Positions 19,273 through 28,805 of a stretch of DNA of 64,000 nt are shown here, in pieces. The stretch lies in IMG/VR virus record IMGVR_UViG_3300034175_000062, positions 1 to 64,000 of that record; one strand, given 5' to 3'. The translations under genes were made by a program, and so were the position numbers. Position 1 is the stretch's first letter. Each line of letters opens with the position of its first letter. Source of the stretch: a virus. Under the pieces are notes generated by a model that saw only the letters and a list, made by a program, of their open reading frames with translations, did not search any database and was not told the DNA's origin.

Positions 19273-22200
19273 TTACGGAATCGCTGTACGGCCTACGATA
19301 CCACTACGGAGACCATTGTCAGACAGCTTGTTGACCAAGATTGGTGACATAGCCTTTGCTTCAGTCTTAGTCGTAAGATAGAATGAAGCTAGTGACTGAT
19401 TATCTGGCGACCTTACCTGACATAGAATCGTAGTAGCAAGGGTGGTTGCTGACGCGCTCTGTGCCACTAGGTTGTTAACATCATTCACCGTTGAAGCATC
19501 GATGTTCATCGAGAAGTTAACGGTGCCGTACTCATCACTGGTTACCGTGCTACCTGAACCAACACCCGTACCTGCAGTGAGGGTAGGATTTACCACAACC
19601 TTAGCTGAGTAGTCAGACATCGTGACATAGTGTAGGGTACGTGGCTTTAGACCAGAGATCGATACCTGCTGAGTCGAACCAGCTGAGATATACGACAGAG
19701 CATTAAAGTTCTGACCAAGTGACTGAGCGCTGATGTATCCTGGAGTGAGTGTGTTCACCTTACCGGTATACGTTAGCGTAGACAGATTGACTTCTGGCGC
19801 AGCTGGTACTGTGTAAGTGACATCATCAACAGAGTAGTTGACAGTGTACTGCCAAGATCCACTCTTAATGATCACACGGAACGCATACCTGTTACCAGTT
19901 GCTGGATTGTGATTAAAGTACTTCGTGCCGCTCTTGGTAAGGTTACCGCTGAATAGGAACTCCTCCGTACCATCATTGTGTAGCTTAACAACAGCTAGAG
20001 CATCCTTGCCGCTCCAGAACTGGTATGCGACTGAGAACGATGAAGCAACACTCGACATCGTGACGACTAGCTCATCGTACTTCTTAGAGGTCGTTGACTT
20101 CTCTGAACGGAAGACACTTACAGCCTTAGCAGTAACAACCTTGACTGGCACGACTGGCGCAATAGGAGTTACTACAACCGGTGGTGGAACTACAACTGGT
20201 GCAGGTGCTGGCGGAGCTGGAACTGGCTCAGCAACTACAGGAGCCTCGATCACCGGAGCTGGCGTTACCACAACCGGCGGAAGCGTAGGAGGTGGCGGCG
20301 GTGGAGCTGGCGGTGGTGGTGGCTCAGACGCTAGATCCTGATTGACCAGAGTGATCGATGACATTGGGCTAGCGATACGATAACCATGGCCGTGAGTCAT
20401 CAGAGTCGACTCGGTGATAGGAACTACCTTACCATCGATGACGTCTGCCTGATACTCAAGGTTGTCGACCTCTGAGTTCTTCTTGCTGTCGTAGTTATCG
20501 ACATAGAAGCCGAACTTAAAGCGGTTGAGTGAAGGATTAACTGATGATGGGATCACCTTGTCCTTCAGCTCAGATTCGACTAGGCTAAGAGCAACTGAGT
20601 ACTCGATATCACCAATACGACGCTCAAGCTTGCCGATGTCTGACATGGTGTAGACCTTAGGCTGAGCTAGTGCGATATCAGTGTTGCTGGTCTCGCTCTT
20701 GATCGTCTTATCACGGATACGCTTGATCATCAGACGCTCAGAAGACATCTTCTTATCGAGGATCTTGAGAGTCTCACTCGAGAACTTCTCAGGAACGCAT
20801 GGGTAAGAAGGAATTACGAGCTTCTTCAGAATGATGGTATTGTTTGGTACTACTGGATCAGCATATGGCTGACTCTCACCTGGAACACCACGGATTACAT
20901 TGATCTTGTTGCTATTGTTGATAACAACGATATCCTTACGACCTAGGAAGTAAGAACGATCAAATGATACTGCGGTATCTGGTAGTGGGAACTTCTTAGC
21001 ACCTGTACCGTAGCTGATGGTTTCTGCTGGGTTAACAGATGCCGCAGCCGCAGTGATTGCACGGACAGCAGTGTTAGCCACATAAGGACGGAAGTCGATG
21101 CAGTTGATTAGATCGAAGTGAGTACCATTGGTGATGTTCAGCTCTGGGATCTCGAAGCTGTTGACCTTGTTACCAAGATTTGCGAGCGTTAGAGAGTCAT
21201 CCACGAAGCGCTGAGCGGTATTAGCCGATACATACGAGTTAACTGTGTACACACCGGCTGATGCCGTGAAAGCATCAAACTGCACTAGCAGATAAGTGTT
21301 AGCGTTGAGGTTGATGTTAGCATCATTGCGCTTGTAGAGATAGCTAAGACCGTAGTAGTCAGCAGTCTGGTTGTGATCGATATAGAACTGATCAGTTACA
21401 TCAGTGCCAGTCGTGTCGACAGATGATGAGTTACCGAGGTACACTGCACGTAGACGGAAGACGTCTGGATGTCCAAGACACCATGGACCGTTTAGGTAGC
21501 CAGTGTTGGTACCTAGTGCGATCTTAACGAACAGATTACGCTGCGGAACCTTAGCCGTTGGAGTGGTGTTGGTTACCTTTACGTCATATGTAACTGCAAC
21601 GTTAACTGGAGCAGAATCGGCAGTAGTAGCACCGATCGAGATCGTCATCGTCTTGTTGCCACCTGAGAGAGTAGCAGTACCACCAGTGACGCGGTCGAGC
21701 GATACTGGAACACCCTTCGGATATGCACGAGCAGCGAATCCAGCTGCAGCAGTCAGACCAACGTTGGTATCAACGATGATGGTATTTGCAGACTTTCCAG
21801 TTACACGACGGTAGATATAGCCGGTACCTGATGCCGAGATAGAGATGAAGTCACCGATCGCATACTTGTTAGCTTCAGCAGCGACTGAGAAGACTACCGT
21901 ATTTGATGCAGTGCTCACGTTGACAGTACCAACACCACCGTAGGTCGTGAAGATATCGGCCAGAGGCGTGATGATGATCTCTTTGATGTCGTTGTCAGTT
22001 AGGCTCGCGCTGTTATATGCGAATGACTCTGACGGATCAGATAGAAGTGCAGTGATGTTACCTGAAGACTGAAGCTGTAGGGCTTCATTGACCGTACGGT
22101 ACACGTAAGTAAGATTGGTCAGGTTGTTGGTAGCATCTGAACCAGTGTCGATCAGCAGGCTGGTGCCGCTGCTAACGTCCATGAGCTTACAGATGTTGGT

Positions 22201-24150
22201 ATTGCTAGTCGCATCATAAGTAAGTGCAACGTCAGCCATACCCTTGTTAGTACCATCGTACTGGATAGAACGGACTTCAGAGAACCCACGTGATGAGTTC
22301 ATGTTGATGTCGAATAGATACACACGATAGAGTGCAGTTGAAGTGCCAACCTCGCCACTGTCATATACAACGTTACGTACACGAGCAGTACCGATCTGGT
22401 TACCAGAGCCAGTCAGCGCGTATGCTGCTAGAGAAGCGCTATTCGATAGCTTAGTACCAGCAGTATCGAAGAGCCTGATAACAGGAGCACTCGCAAAGCT
22501 GATGACACCAACCATTTCGTTAACTAGGATGTAGTTACCGTAAGAGATAGATGCTGCTAGGTTAGACGCCGAACGAGAATCGATACCCTTGTCGACGTTC
22601 TTGTAATAGTTGGTCTGAGTCTCAACACGATAGCCGTCGATGTAACCTTTGCCTGGATCGATAACTGCAGCGAACTTCTGGCCCTCTAGAGCCTGATCGG
22701 TGCTTGAGCTAGTCGTTACTAGGAACTGGTCAAGTACGAAGTTGCCTGACTGCTCGTTAGTACGAATAGCCATCTCGTCCATGATTGAGTTGAACTGAGT
22801 GCGCTTGTTCTCACGGTAAGGATATCCCTCAGAGAACTCAACGATTGAGAAGAACTCGTTATTAGCCGATGCATCATCGCTGTTGAGAACAACTAGTCTT
22901 GGCTCTAGGTTCAGACGATCAGCACCCGGAGCAAACTCATTACGAGTGCCGCTTGAGTTGTCCAGTAGAGACTGGTCGTTGTTAGAGTCGACGATGTTCT
23001 CGACTGAGTCAAAGCCGATTGAAACCTGATCTGGGAGTGGTGAGTACTTGTCGACAATGACCGTTTGGTCATTAACACTGACGAAGTAACCCTTCTGGTA
23101 GATAACACCAGAAGTAACACTGAACGCGTAGCCAGAACCTACTGAGTTTGCCTTAGTAGATACGGTTAGCTGGGCGATGTAGTTACGGCCTGATAGACCG
23201 AGGTCGGTGTAGTTCCTAGCGCCAATCGCATTGCTGACACCAGATGACTTGATCGTTACATATGGAGTAACGTAGTAGCCAGAACCACGTGCAGAGATAT
23301 TGATCGATGCAATCTTACCGATATCTGCTGAAGTGATAGCACTTGCCTTAGCACCGTCACCGATACGCTCTAGAACGTTACCAGTTGCATTGCTTACACT
23401 TCCAACGATGTCTAGACCAGGAGTGAACTCCCAGATCGTAGCTGAGATGGCAGTGTTGGTTAGATCGGTCTGACGTGGACGGATCTTAAGAACCTTCTTA
23501 CCGTCTACGGTCGCGATGCTATCGATGATAGCGATATGCGTGTTACCAGCCTGAGTGATCGTCTCACCGACAGTGAAAGCAGCAGTTGAGCTTACATTAA
23601 CAGATAGAGCTGAACAGAATACAACAGCATCGTTGTTAGAGAAACCTGAGCTACCGTTGGTGATCACCACCTTATTGACTGAGTTCAGGTAGTCATAAAC
23701 AGTCAGCGATGCGCCAGGAGTGAACGACGTTTCAATTCCTGAGATACCTGAGTTGATGTAACGAAGGTAAAGCGTCTTGAGGTCTGGATCAGTCGACTCA
23801 TAACCATCTTGTGAGTTGATGATGTGAGCGGTTAGATTCGTGACAGGGTCAACCGCGAAGTTAGACACATAGAGCGCAGGCGCGGCAGGGATACCATCAA
23901 GCTGGCTGTCCGAGATCTTGATGTACGGATAGCTGTCATGATAGATGAAGTTAACACCATCGATGATAGTGCCACGCTTATAGATGTTGTTGCCGAACTT
24001 CTCGATCTGGTTCTGAAGGATCGTCTGGAGCTGGTTTAGCTCGCGAACCTGAACAGCAGTCTTCGGCTTGAAGAGAACCTTGTAGAAGTTCTTATCATCG
24101 CTGAAGTCATCAAAATACGGCGAGACACTTAGGTCTTTGTTAATCGGCAT
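19273..24150 (-). CDS. DUF4815-type giant baseplate protein with polyproline linker
   Basis: 1625 residues, the largest gene in the window. The N-terminus INKDLSVSPYFDDFSDDKNFYKVLFKPKTAVQVRELNQLQTILQNQIEKFGNNIYKRGTIIDG is the DUF4815 signature found in T4-type cyanophage structural proteins. Residues about 1272-1333 are a proline-rich linker (runs of five to seven Pro broken by Ala, Val and Thr), followed by a separate C-terminal beta region of about 290 residues. The likely role is a baseplate arm whose C-terminal domain is flexibly tethered. It follows gp8 with a 9-base gap. Confidence 0.85.
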   Translation of the reverse strand: MPINKDLSVSPYFDDFSDDKNFYKVLFKPKTAVQVRELNQLQTILQNQIEKFGNNIYKRGTIIDGVNFIYHDSYPYIKISDSQLDGIPAAPALYVSNFAVDPVTNLTAHIINSQDGYESTDPDLKTLYLRYINSGISGIETSFTPGASLTVYDYLNSVNKVVITNGSSGFSNNDAVVFCSALSVNVSSTAAFTVGETITQAGNTHIAIIDSIATVDGKKVLKIRPRQTDLTNTAISATIWEFTPGLDIVGSVSNATGNVLERIGDGAKASAITSADIGKIASINISARGSGYYVTPYVTIKSSGVSNAIGARNYTDLGLSGRNYIAQLTVSTKANSVGSGYAFSVTSGVIYQKGYFVSVNDQTVIVDKYSPLPDQVSIGFDSVENIVDSNNDQSLLDNSSGTRNEFAPGADRLNLEPRLVVLNSDDASANNEFFSIVEFSEGYPYRENKRTQFNSIMDEMAIRTNEQSGNFVLDQFLVTTSSSTDQALEGQKFAAVIDPGKGYIDGYRVETQTNYYKNVDKGIDSRSASNLAASISYGNYILVNEMVGVISFASAPVIRLFDTAGTKLSNSASLAAYALTGSGNQIGTARVRNVVYDSGEVGTSTALYRVYLFDINMNSSRGFSEVRSIQYDGTNKGMADVALTYDATSNTNICKLMDVSSGTSLLIDTGSDATNNLTNLTYVYRTVNEALQLQSSGNITALLSDPSESFAYNSASLTDNDIKEIIITPLADIFTTYGGVGTVNVSTASNTVVFSVAAEANKYAIGDFISISASGTGYIYRRVTGKSANTIIVDTNVGLTAAAGFAARAYPKGVPVSLDRVTGGTATLSGGNKTMTISIGATTADSAPVNVAVTYDVKVTNTTPTAKVPQRNLFVKIALGTNTGYLNGPWCLGHPDVFRLRAVYLGNSSSVDTTGTDVTDQFYIDHNQTADYYGLSYLYKRNDANINLNANTYLLVQFDAFTASAGVYTVNSYVSANTAQRFVDDSLTLANLGNKVNSFEIPELNITNGTHFDLINCIDFRPYVANTAVRAITAAAASVNPAETISYGTGAKKFPLPDTAVSFDRSYFLGRKDIVVINNSNKINVIRGVPGESQPYADPVVPNNTIILKKLVIPSYPCVPEKFSSETLKILDKKMSSERLMIKRIRDKTIKSETSNTDIALAQPKVYTMSDIGKLERRIGDIEYSVALSLVESELKDKVIPSSVNPSLNRFKFGFYVDNYDSKKNSEVDNLEYQADVIDGKVVPITESTLMTHGHGYRIASPMSSITLVNQDLASEPPPPPAPPPPPPTLPPVVVTPAPVIEAPVVAEPVPAPPAPAPVVVPPPVVVTPIAPVVPVKVVTAKAVSVFRSEKSTTSKKYDELVVTMSSVASSFSVAYQFWSGKDALAVVKLHNDGTEEFLFSGNLTKSGTKYFNHNPATGNRYAFRVIIKSGSWQYTVNYSVDDVTYTVPAAPEVNLSTLTYTGKVNTLTPGYISAQSLGQNFNALSYISAGSTQQVSISGLKPRTLHYVTMSDYSAKVVVNPTLTAGTGVGSGSTVTSDEYGTVNFSMNIDASTVNDVNNLVAQSASATTLATTILCQVRSPDNQSLASFYLTTKTEAKAMSPILVNKLSDNGLRSGIVGRTAIP

Positions 24151-24159
24151 CTATGTCCC

Positions 24160-26211
24160 TTAAAAGTCTAGAATAAGCTTGAACGTCTCAGTGTTTTCGC
24201 CCGTACGCGTGATTGGAGTGAAGTTCTCCACGTACAGTATTTCGCCTGATCCGAAAACTAGATCTGGTAAGTATTTATTCGTCAGCTCTGCAATTGCGCC
24301 ACTAGTATATCCAACAATTTCATCAGTTAGATCTACACCATCAACAGCAGTATTAAAGATACCAGTCTGATGTGTAGTATAGATTCGTGAAGTGCCGGTA
24401 ATATCATCATGAAGGATCGAGTGGAAGTTAGCCTGAGCGACAGCATTTGCTACCTGGAATACCTTCTCATCGGCGATGAATGCTCCCTGAGTGATAGAAC
24501 CGATGTAGGTCGTGCACTGGAGGAAGGTGTTAAAGCCCTTCGTCTTATCAGTGATCTTAACACCAGTTACAACACCATGAGTACCAGTCTCAGCACCAAC
24601 GATCATGTCACCAGTCTGAATGATACCATTGAACTTGGTAACATCGACCTTGTCAGCAGAGAAGCCATCAACCAGACCATTAGCAGACGTATTAGCAAAG
24701 TATACGTTAGCGGTATATGTGCCAAGTGTATCAAAGGTCGCTGGACGATCTACAACGATAGCCGAAGCAGATACACCAGTTACGTTAGCTAGCATCTGAG
24801 CTGCACCGTACTTGAACAGAAGCGTATCACCCGCCTTCAGGTTCTCATTAGGTGTCATACCGTTCACGTTCAACTGCGCTTGAAGAACGTTGTTAGCATT
24901 CTTCATCGTAGAAACGGTACCAGCTAGCTGAACAGGGTTGACCTTGTATACTTGCTCGTTAGTACTGAACTGCTGGTTCAGACCGCTGAGTGATAGGGTT
25001 ACCTTATTGAACTGTGGATTCTTAATCAGACCCCATTGCGAGTAGTCATTATCGACGATAACAGTATTCGCCTCAGTGCCAGTTAGACTGATACCAAGAC
25101 CGACATAGTGACCACCGAGCTCAGCTGCCGAATCATATCCATGGCCATTAGTTGGCGAGTAGACTGGTAGAAGTTCAGCTAGTTCGGTTACACCAACTGA
25201 AGCAGAATACATAACAGAAGCTGAAGCTACATGGTAGTCACGGCCCTTATCTAGCATTTCTACGTGATTTACAGTATTGCCGTTAGTATCGATGATAGCA
25301 CGAGCATGAGCTTCAATAGTTTCAGATCCGTCACCCTTAATACGGACAGAAGGATAGATCTCGAATGTAGAAGTGTTCTGCGGAAGATCAGAAGAGTCAA
25401 ACGCGTCACTGAGCTCTACGAAGTTATAGGTCGTATTAGAAGAATAGCTCTCGATCATACGGAACTGGCCGGCTCCTGGACCTGAGCTGATGTACATCCA
25501 ACAGGCGTCATAGAAGCCGTTAGCTGTAGAAGCGTTCTTAGTCGAGATGCCGTAGATCTTTGGATCACCGTTTAGACGGATATCACCAACACCCAGCTTA
25601 CCTTTGATGTAGTTCGAGTAGCCCTTACCCGCACCTAGTACCGAGATGGTATCAACTGCTCCAGCAATAGCCTTAGCCTTTACGCCAGCATCGGTAAACA
25701 CTGGGAAGAAGTCTGGGGTAGCGAACGCGTTGACAGCATCTTCAGAAGCTGAATACATGTACTTCCAACGGTAACCATCATTTGGATAGTAGAAGTCGTC
25801 ATTGTCTAGTCCGACATTGCTACGTGATGGAGTGATAGTCGACACTGCGCCCTGATTGTTATCGAGGCACTTGAAGACGTCATATTGACTGCCTTCCTTG
25901 ACTATAACATAGAACGGACGCTCATATAGATTAGGATCAGTATGATCGTACTTTGCATACACCTTACCGACCACATAGTCATAGCGCTTGACCATTAGGT
26001 TCGTATTCAGCGAGGTGACACGCTTACCGAAGATCATATTGTAATACGTGCTGAGCAGCGTATCACGAGCGTTATCTGTCGGCTGAACGATGGTGTTCGG
26101 ATTGAGGTGATTACCTACGAAGAAGTAATACTGATTATCAGTCACAGACTGGATGAAACGCTCAGCCGAATCCAACCTATACCCAGTCGTTAGTAGTGAC
26201 TTTGATTCCAT
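24160..26211 (-). CDS. 8: Baseplate wedge protein gp8-like
   Basis: 683 residues, about twice T4 gp8 (334). The N-terminal third matches gp8: FFVGNHLNPN..., FYVIVKEGSQYDVFKCLDNNQGAVST and the hallmark YPNDGYRWKYMYSASED. The extra length is a series of beta domains, as in cyanophage gp8 versions. It forms part of the wedge with gp6 and gp7 and lies between gp7 and the DUF4815 protein. Confidence 0.85.
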   Translation of the reverse strand: MESKSLLTTGYRLDSAERFIQSVTDNQYYFFVGNHLNPNTIVQPTDNARDTLLSTYYNMIFGKRVTSLNTNLMVKRYDYVVGKVYAKYDHTDPNLYERPFYVIVKEGSQYDVFKCLDNNQGAVSTITPSRSNVGLDNDDFYYPNDGYRWKYMYSASEDAVNAFATPDFFPVFTDAGVKAKAIAGAVDTISVLGAGKGYSNYIKGKLGVGDIRLNGDPKIYGISTKNASTANGFYDACWMYISSGPGAGQFRMIESYSSNTTYNFVELSDAFDSSDLPQNTSTFEIYPSVRIKGDGSETIEAHARAIIDTNGNTVNHVEMLDKGRDYHVASASVMYSASVGVTELAELLPVYSPTNGHGYDSAAELGGHYVGLGISLTGTEANTVIVDNDYSQWGLIKNPQFNKVTLSLSGLNQQFSTNEQVYKVNPVQLAGTVSTMKNANNVLQAQLNVNGMTPNENLKAGDTLLFKYGAAQMLANVTGVSASAIVVDRPATFDTLGTYTANVYFANTSANGLVDGFSADKVDVTKFNGIIQTGDMIVGAETGTHGVVTGVKITDKTKGFNTFLQCTTYIGSITQGAFIADEKVFQVANAVAQANFHSILHDDITGTSRIYTTHQTGIFNTAVDGVDLTDEIVGYTSGAIAELTNKYLPDLVFGSGEILYVENFTPITRTGENTETFKLILDF

Positions 26212-26222
26212 TGTTAGTCCTA

Positions 26223-28805
26223 TTAGTTGAGGAAGCCCGGCAGATACATGGTGTTCTTACCTTCATCGAAGATCAGAGCATCCATACCAAACATGCTGAC
26301 GCCGAATGCAGAAGCAGTGGTCGTCTGTGAGTTTGCAGTGCTTGCCTTGAGGATCGACGAGAACGACTTAGTGCCAGTAACATGCAGGATGTTCTTAAGC
26401 ATCTCAGAATATCTATTGACGGTGATCGGTGACTTAATCTCATACGAGAAGTCCTGGTAATACTCACCATCGTACAGGTATTTATTCGAACTCAGGAAAC
26501 CAGAAGTAGTCTTATAGTAGCCGCTCGCTTTACCTTGAGTTTGAACAGTCGAGATCGCAGTACCAGACCTCAGAAGATCTAGTGATGTGAACTGTAGCTC
26601 TTCGTTATCACGGTAGTTGAAACCAGAGTCAGATACCTTCAGAGTCAGGACGGCGCTGTTAGATGAGGTAACCTTTGTGTTAACTACAGCGTTCTTACCA
26701 GCTACACCCTCGACATCCTCAGTGATCTCAATCGGAAGCGACTGGAAGCCAGACGTTTCACCTTTGATGATATACGGAGTAGTATTACCAAGCGCCCAAC
26801 GAGTCTCGTAGGTTAGTCGACGGATATGAACTTCAGAAGTGTTAGCAAACTTCACTAGACCCTTTGCGCCTTGGGCTGCCTGCGTTACTAGCTCACCGAG
26901 TGCGTATACGCCGGTTGGGTTCTTAAGACGGATAAGGTGATCCATCTTGTGAAGAGGCGCGATAAGCGGATCGATAGGAACAGCGAATGGAGCATACGAA
27001 TAACCACGACCTGGGTTAGCAAACTCAAGACGTGCAATAGTTCCAATGGTCTTAGCTTCGAATCGTAGAGCCTCGCCTAGAATTGGTGCATTTTTGTTAG
27101 CGTTATTGAGCGATGCGCCATAAGAAGCTGAGTTGATCCAGTTCCTTTGATCAGTTTCATCGAGGTGATCACGAACATAGTTCGGATTGATCATAACTGC
27201 TTCAGGGTTGAGTAGATCAGTATCGAATCCAACACTAGCACCATCACCGAATGGAACTAGCTGAACAGTACCGCTGAATAGCGAATTGTTAGAAGTGTCC
27301 TTGACTAGGTTGCCGAATATGTTGGTGAAGTTGTGGGTAACATCACGCAGACCGATATCAAAGGAAGCAGACGCGATAGCCACATTGCCATCAGCTGATT
27401 CGCCTTTGAGTGGCTGGTTAGTTAGGAACAGACCCTCGATGTTGTTCAGCTTTAGAGTAAACGTGTTCGAGGTAACATTGCCAACATCCATAACCTTCGC
27501 GCGAGCAAAGATCTGGTTGTTAGATGAAATCTGATACACAAATTCGTCCTTGGTGAACGAAGTACTCTTACCAAGGCAGCTGAGCGTAAAGGTGTTAGAC
27601 ATACCGGTGGTCGTACCAGATGCAGATACGTCTACCCAGCCAGCGTTATAGATCATAAAGCTAGCAGTGTTGCCTGCCTTATAATACGTGTAAGGAGCTG
27701 CAGTGTAAGGTGAACTATTGCCCGATATAGTCGACATCAGATAATAATTGCTAGTGTTGGTGTTACCATACTCAGCAGACAGAATCCTACTTACACCACG
27801 AACCGCTCCATTTGCCGCATAGTTGAAGACCGTATCTCCAATAGCAAATGCAGTCGTGTTTGCATACCACTGGACGTTAGCCATCGGCTGAACTATAGTA
27901 GTTAGTCGCTCGTATAGTGTAGCATTGGTGGTCGTCTGAAGCTGGACGTTAGCCAGCTGGAGAACCTTTTCAGACAGATAGATGTGTGCGTTAGAGGTAT
28001 ATCCCCAACCGCCGTCGTCTAGCCTGAAGTTAACGATACCGGTGATCGTCTCTAGGCTCTGGACGAGTGCCTTACCCTGAGCGCCAGTACGTGAGTCGAG
28101 AGAAACAACATCACCTACAGCGAATCCGTCACCACCATCAGTTACAGTAAGCGAGGTGAGAGAACCAATCATCGATGGGTACTGAGTCAGATCTTCAACG
28201 CTCTCGCCAGAGAGGCTGATGATCTCACCAGTTTTGAACTGTCCGGCAATAGCCGAGATGTAGAACACCTCGATGTAGCTCTTCTTGACCTTACGACGTA
28301 CTAGCTTCTCTACGAATGCAGTAGCGCCTGAGTACACGCCACGAATCTGACGTCCAACCATAAGACGGTTGATCGGCTCAGCAGTTACTTCGATGTAAGA
28401 TGGAATAGTCCAGTCAGCATCAGAAAGCTTGAATACATCTTCACCAGGATAGTACACCTCTGATGGAGATGAGAAGATCAGGTCGAAGAACAGCTTGATC
28501 GAGTTCTCGGTGCCCTTAGAACGGTACAAATCGATCGAGTTTTTGGTAAGCTGCTTAGTATTTGTAGCCGTGTTGAGCTGGATGTTCTTGAGATACTTCT
28601 CTTTGAAGTAGACAATGAACTTATCAACCGTAGTGTCTACGTCGTGGTCCGAAAGATAGTGACGCGCCTGAAACACTGGAGAGGTAGGATCCGTCTCCAG
28701 CCAAACATAATACTGCTTCACGAACTCAACAAGAAACTCTCCCTCCTCACGATAGATCGCTGGGAATTGCTGCTCAATGAAATTCGAGAGTGTATCTTGG
28801 TTCAT
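26223..28805 (-). CDS. 7: Baseplate wedge protein gp7-like
   Basis: 860 residues (T4 gp7 1032). The N-terminus LSNFIEQQFPAIYREEGEFLVEFVKQYYVWLE and LTKNSIDLYRSKGTENSIKLFFDLIFSSPSEVYYPGEDVFKLS is the conserved wedge domain in T4-type cyanophages. The rest is repeated beta modules. It starts at the exact end of gp6 (1-base overlap), the T4 order 6-7-8. Confidence 0.82.
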   Translation of the reverse strand: MNQDTLSNFIEQQFPAIYREEGEFLVEFVKQYYVWLETDPTSPVFQARHYLSDHDVDTTVDKFIVYFKEKYLKNIQLNTATNTKQLTKNSIDLYRSKGTENSIKLFFDLIFSSPSEVYYPGEDVFKLSDADWTIPSYIEVTAEPINRLMVGRQIRGVYSGATAFVEKLVRRKVKKSYIEVFYISAIAGQFKTGEIISLSGESVEDLTQYPSMIGSLTSLTVTDGGDGFAVGDVVSLDSRTGAQGKALVQSLETITGIVNFRLDDGGWGYTSNAHIYLSEKVLQLANVQLQTTTNATLYERLTTIVQPMANVQWYANTTAFAIGDTVFNYAANGAVRGVSRILSAEYGNTNTSNYYLMSTISGNSSPYTAAPYTYYKAGNTASFMIYNAGWVDVSASGTTTGMSNTFTLSCLGKSTSFTKDEFVYQISSNNQIFARAKVMDVGNVTSNTFTLKLNNIEGLFLTNQPLKGESADGNVAIASASFDIGLRDVTHNFTNIFGNLVKDTSNNSLFSGTVQLVPFGDGASVGFDTDLLNPEAVMINPNYVRDHLDETDQRNWINSASYGASLNNANKNAPILGEALRFEAKTIGTIARLEFANPGRGYSYAPFAVPIDPLIAPLHKMDHLIRLKNPTGVYALGELVTQAAQGAKGLVKFANTSEVHIRRLTYETRWALGNTTPYIIKGETSGFQSLPIEITEDVEGVAGKNAVVNTKVTSSNSAVLTLKVSDSGFNYRDNEELQFTSLDLLRSGTAISTVQTQGKASGYYKTTSGFLSSNKYLYDGEYYQDFSYEIKSPITVNRYSEMLKNILHVTGTKSFSSILKASTANSQTTTASAFGVSMFGMDALIFDEGKNTMYLPGFLN

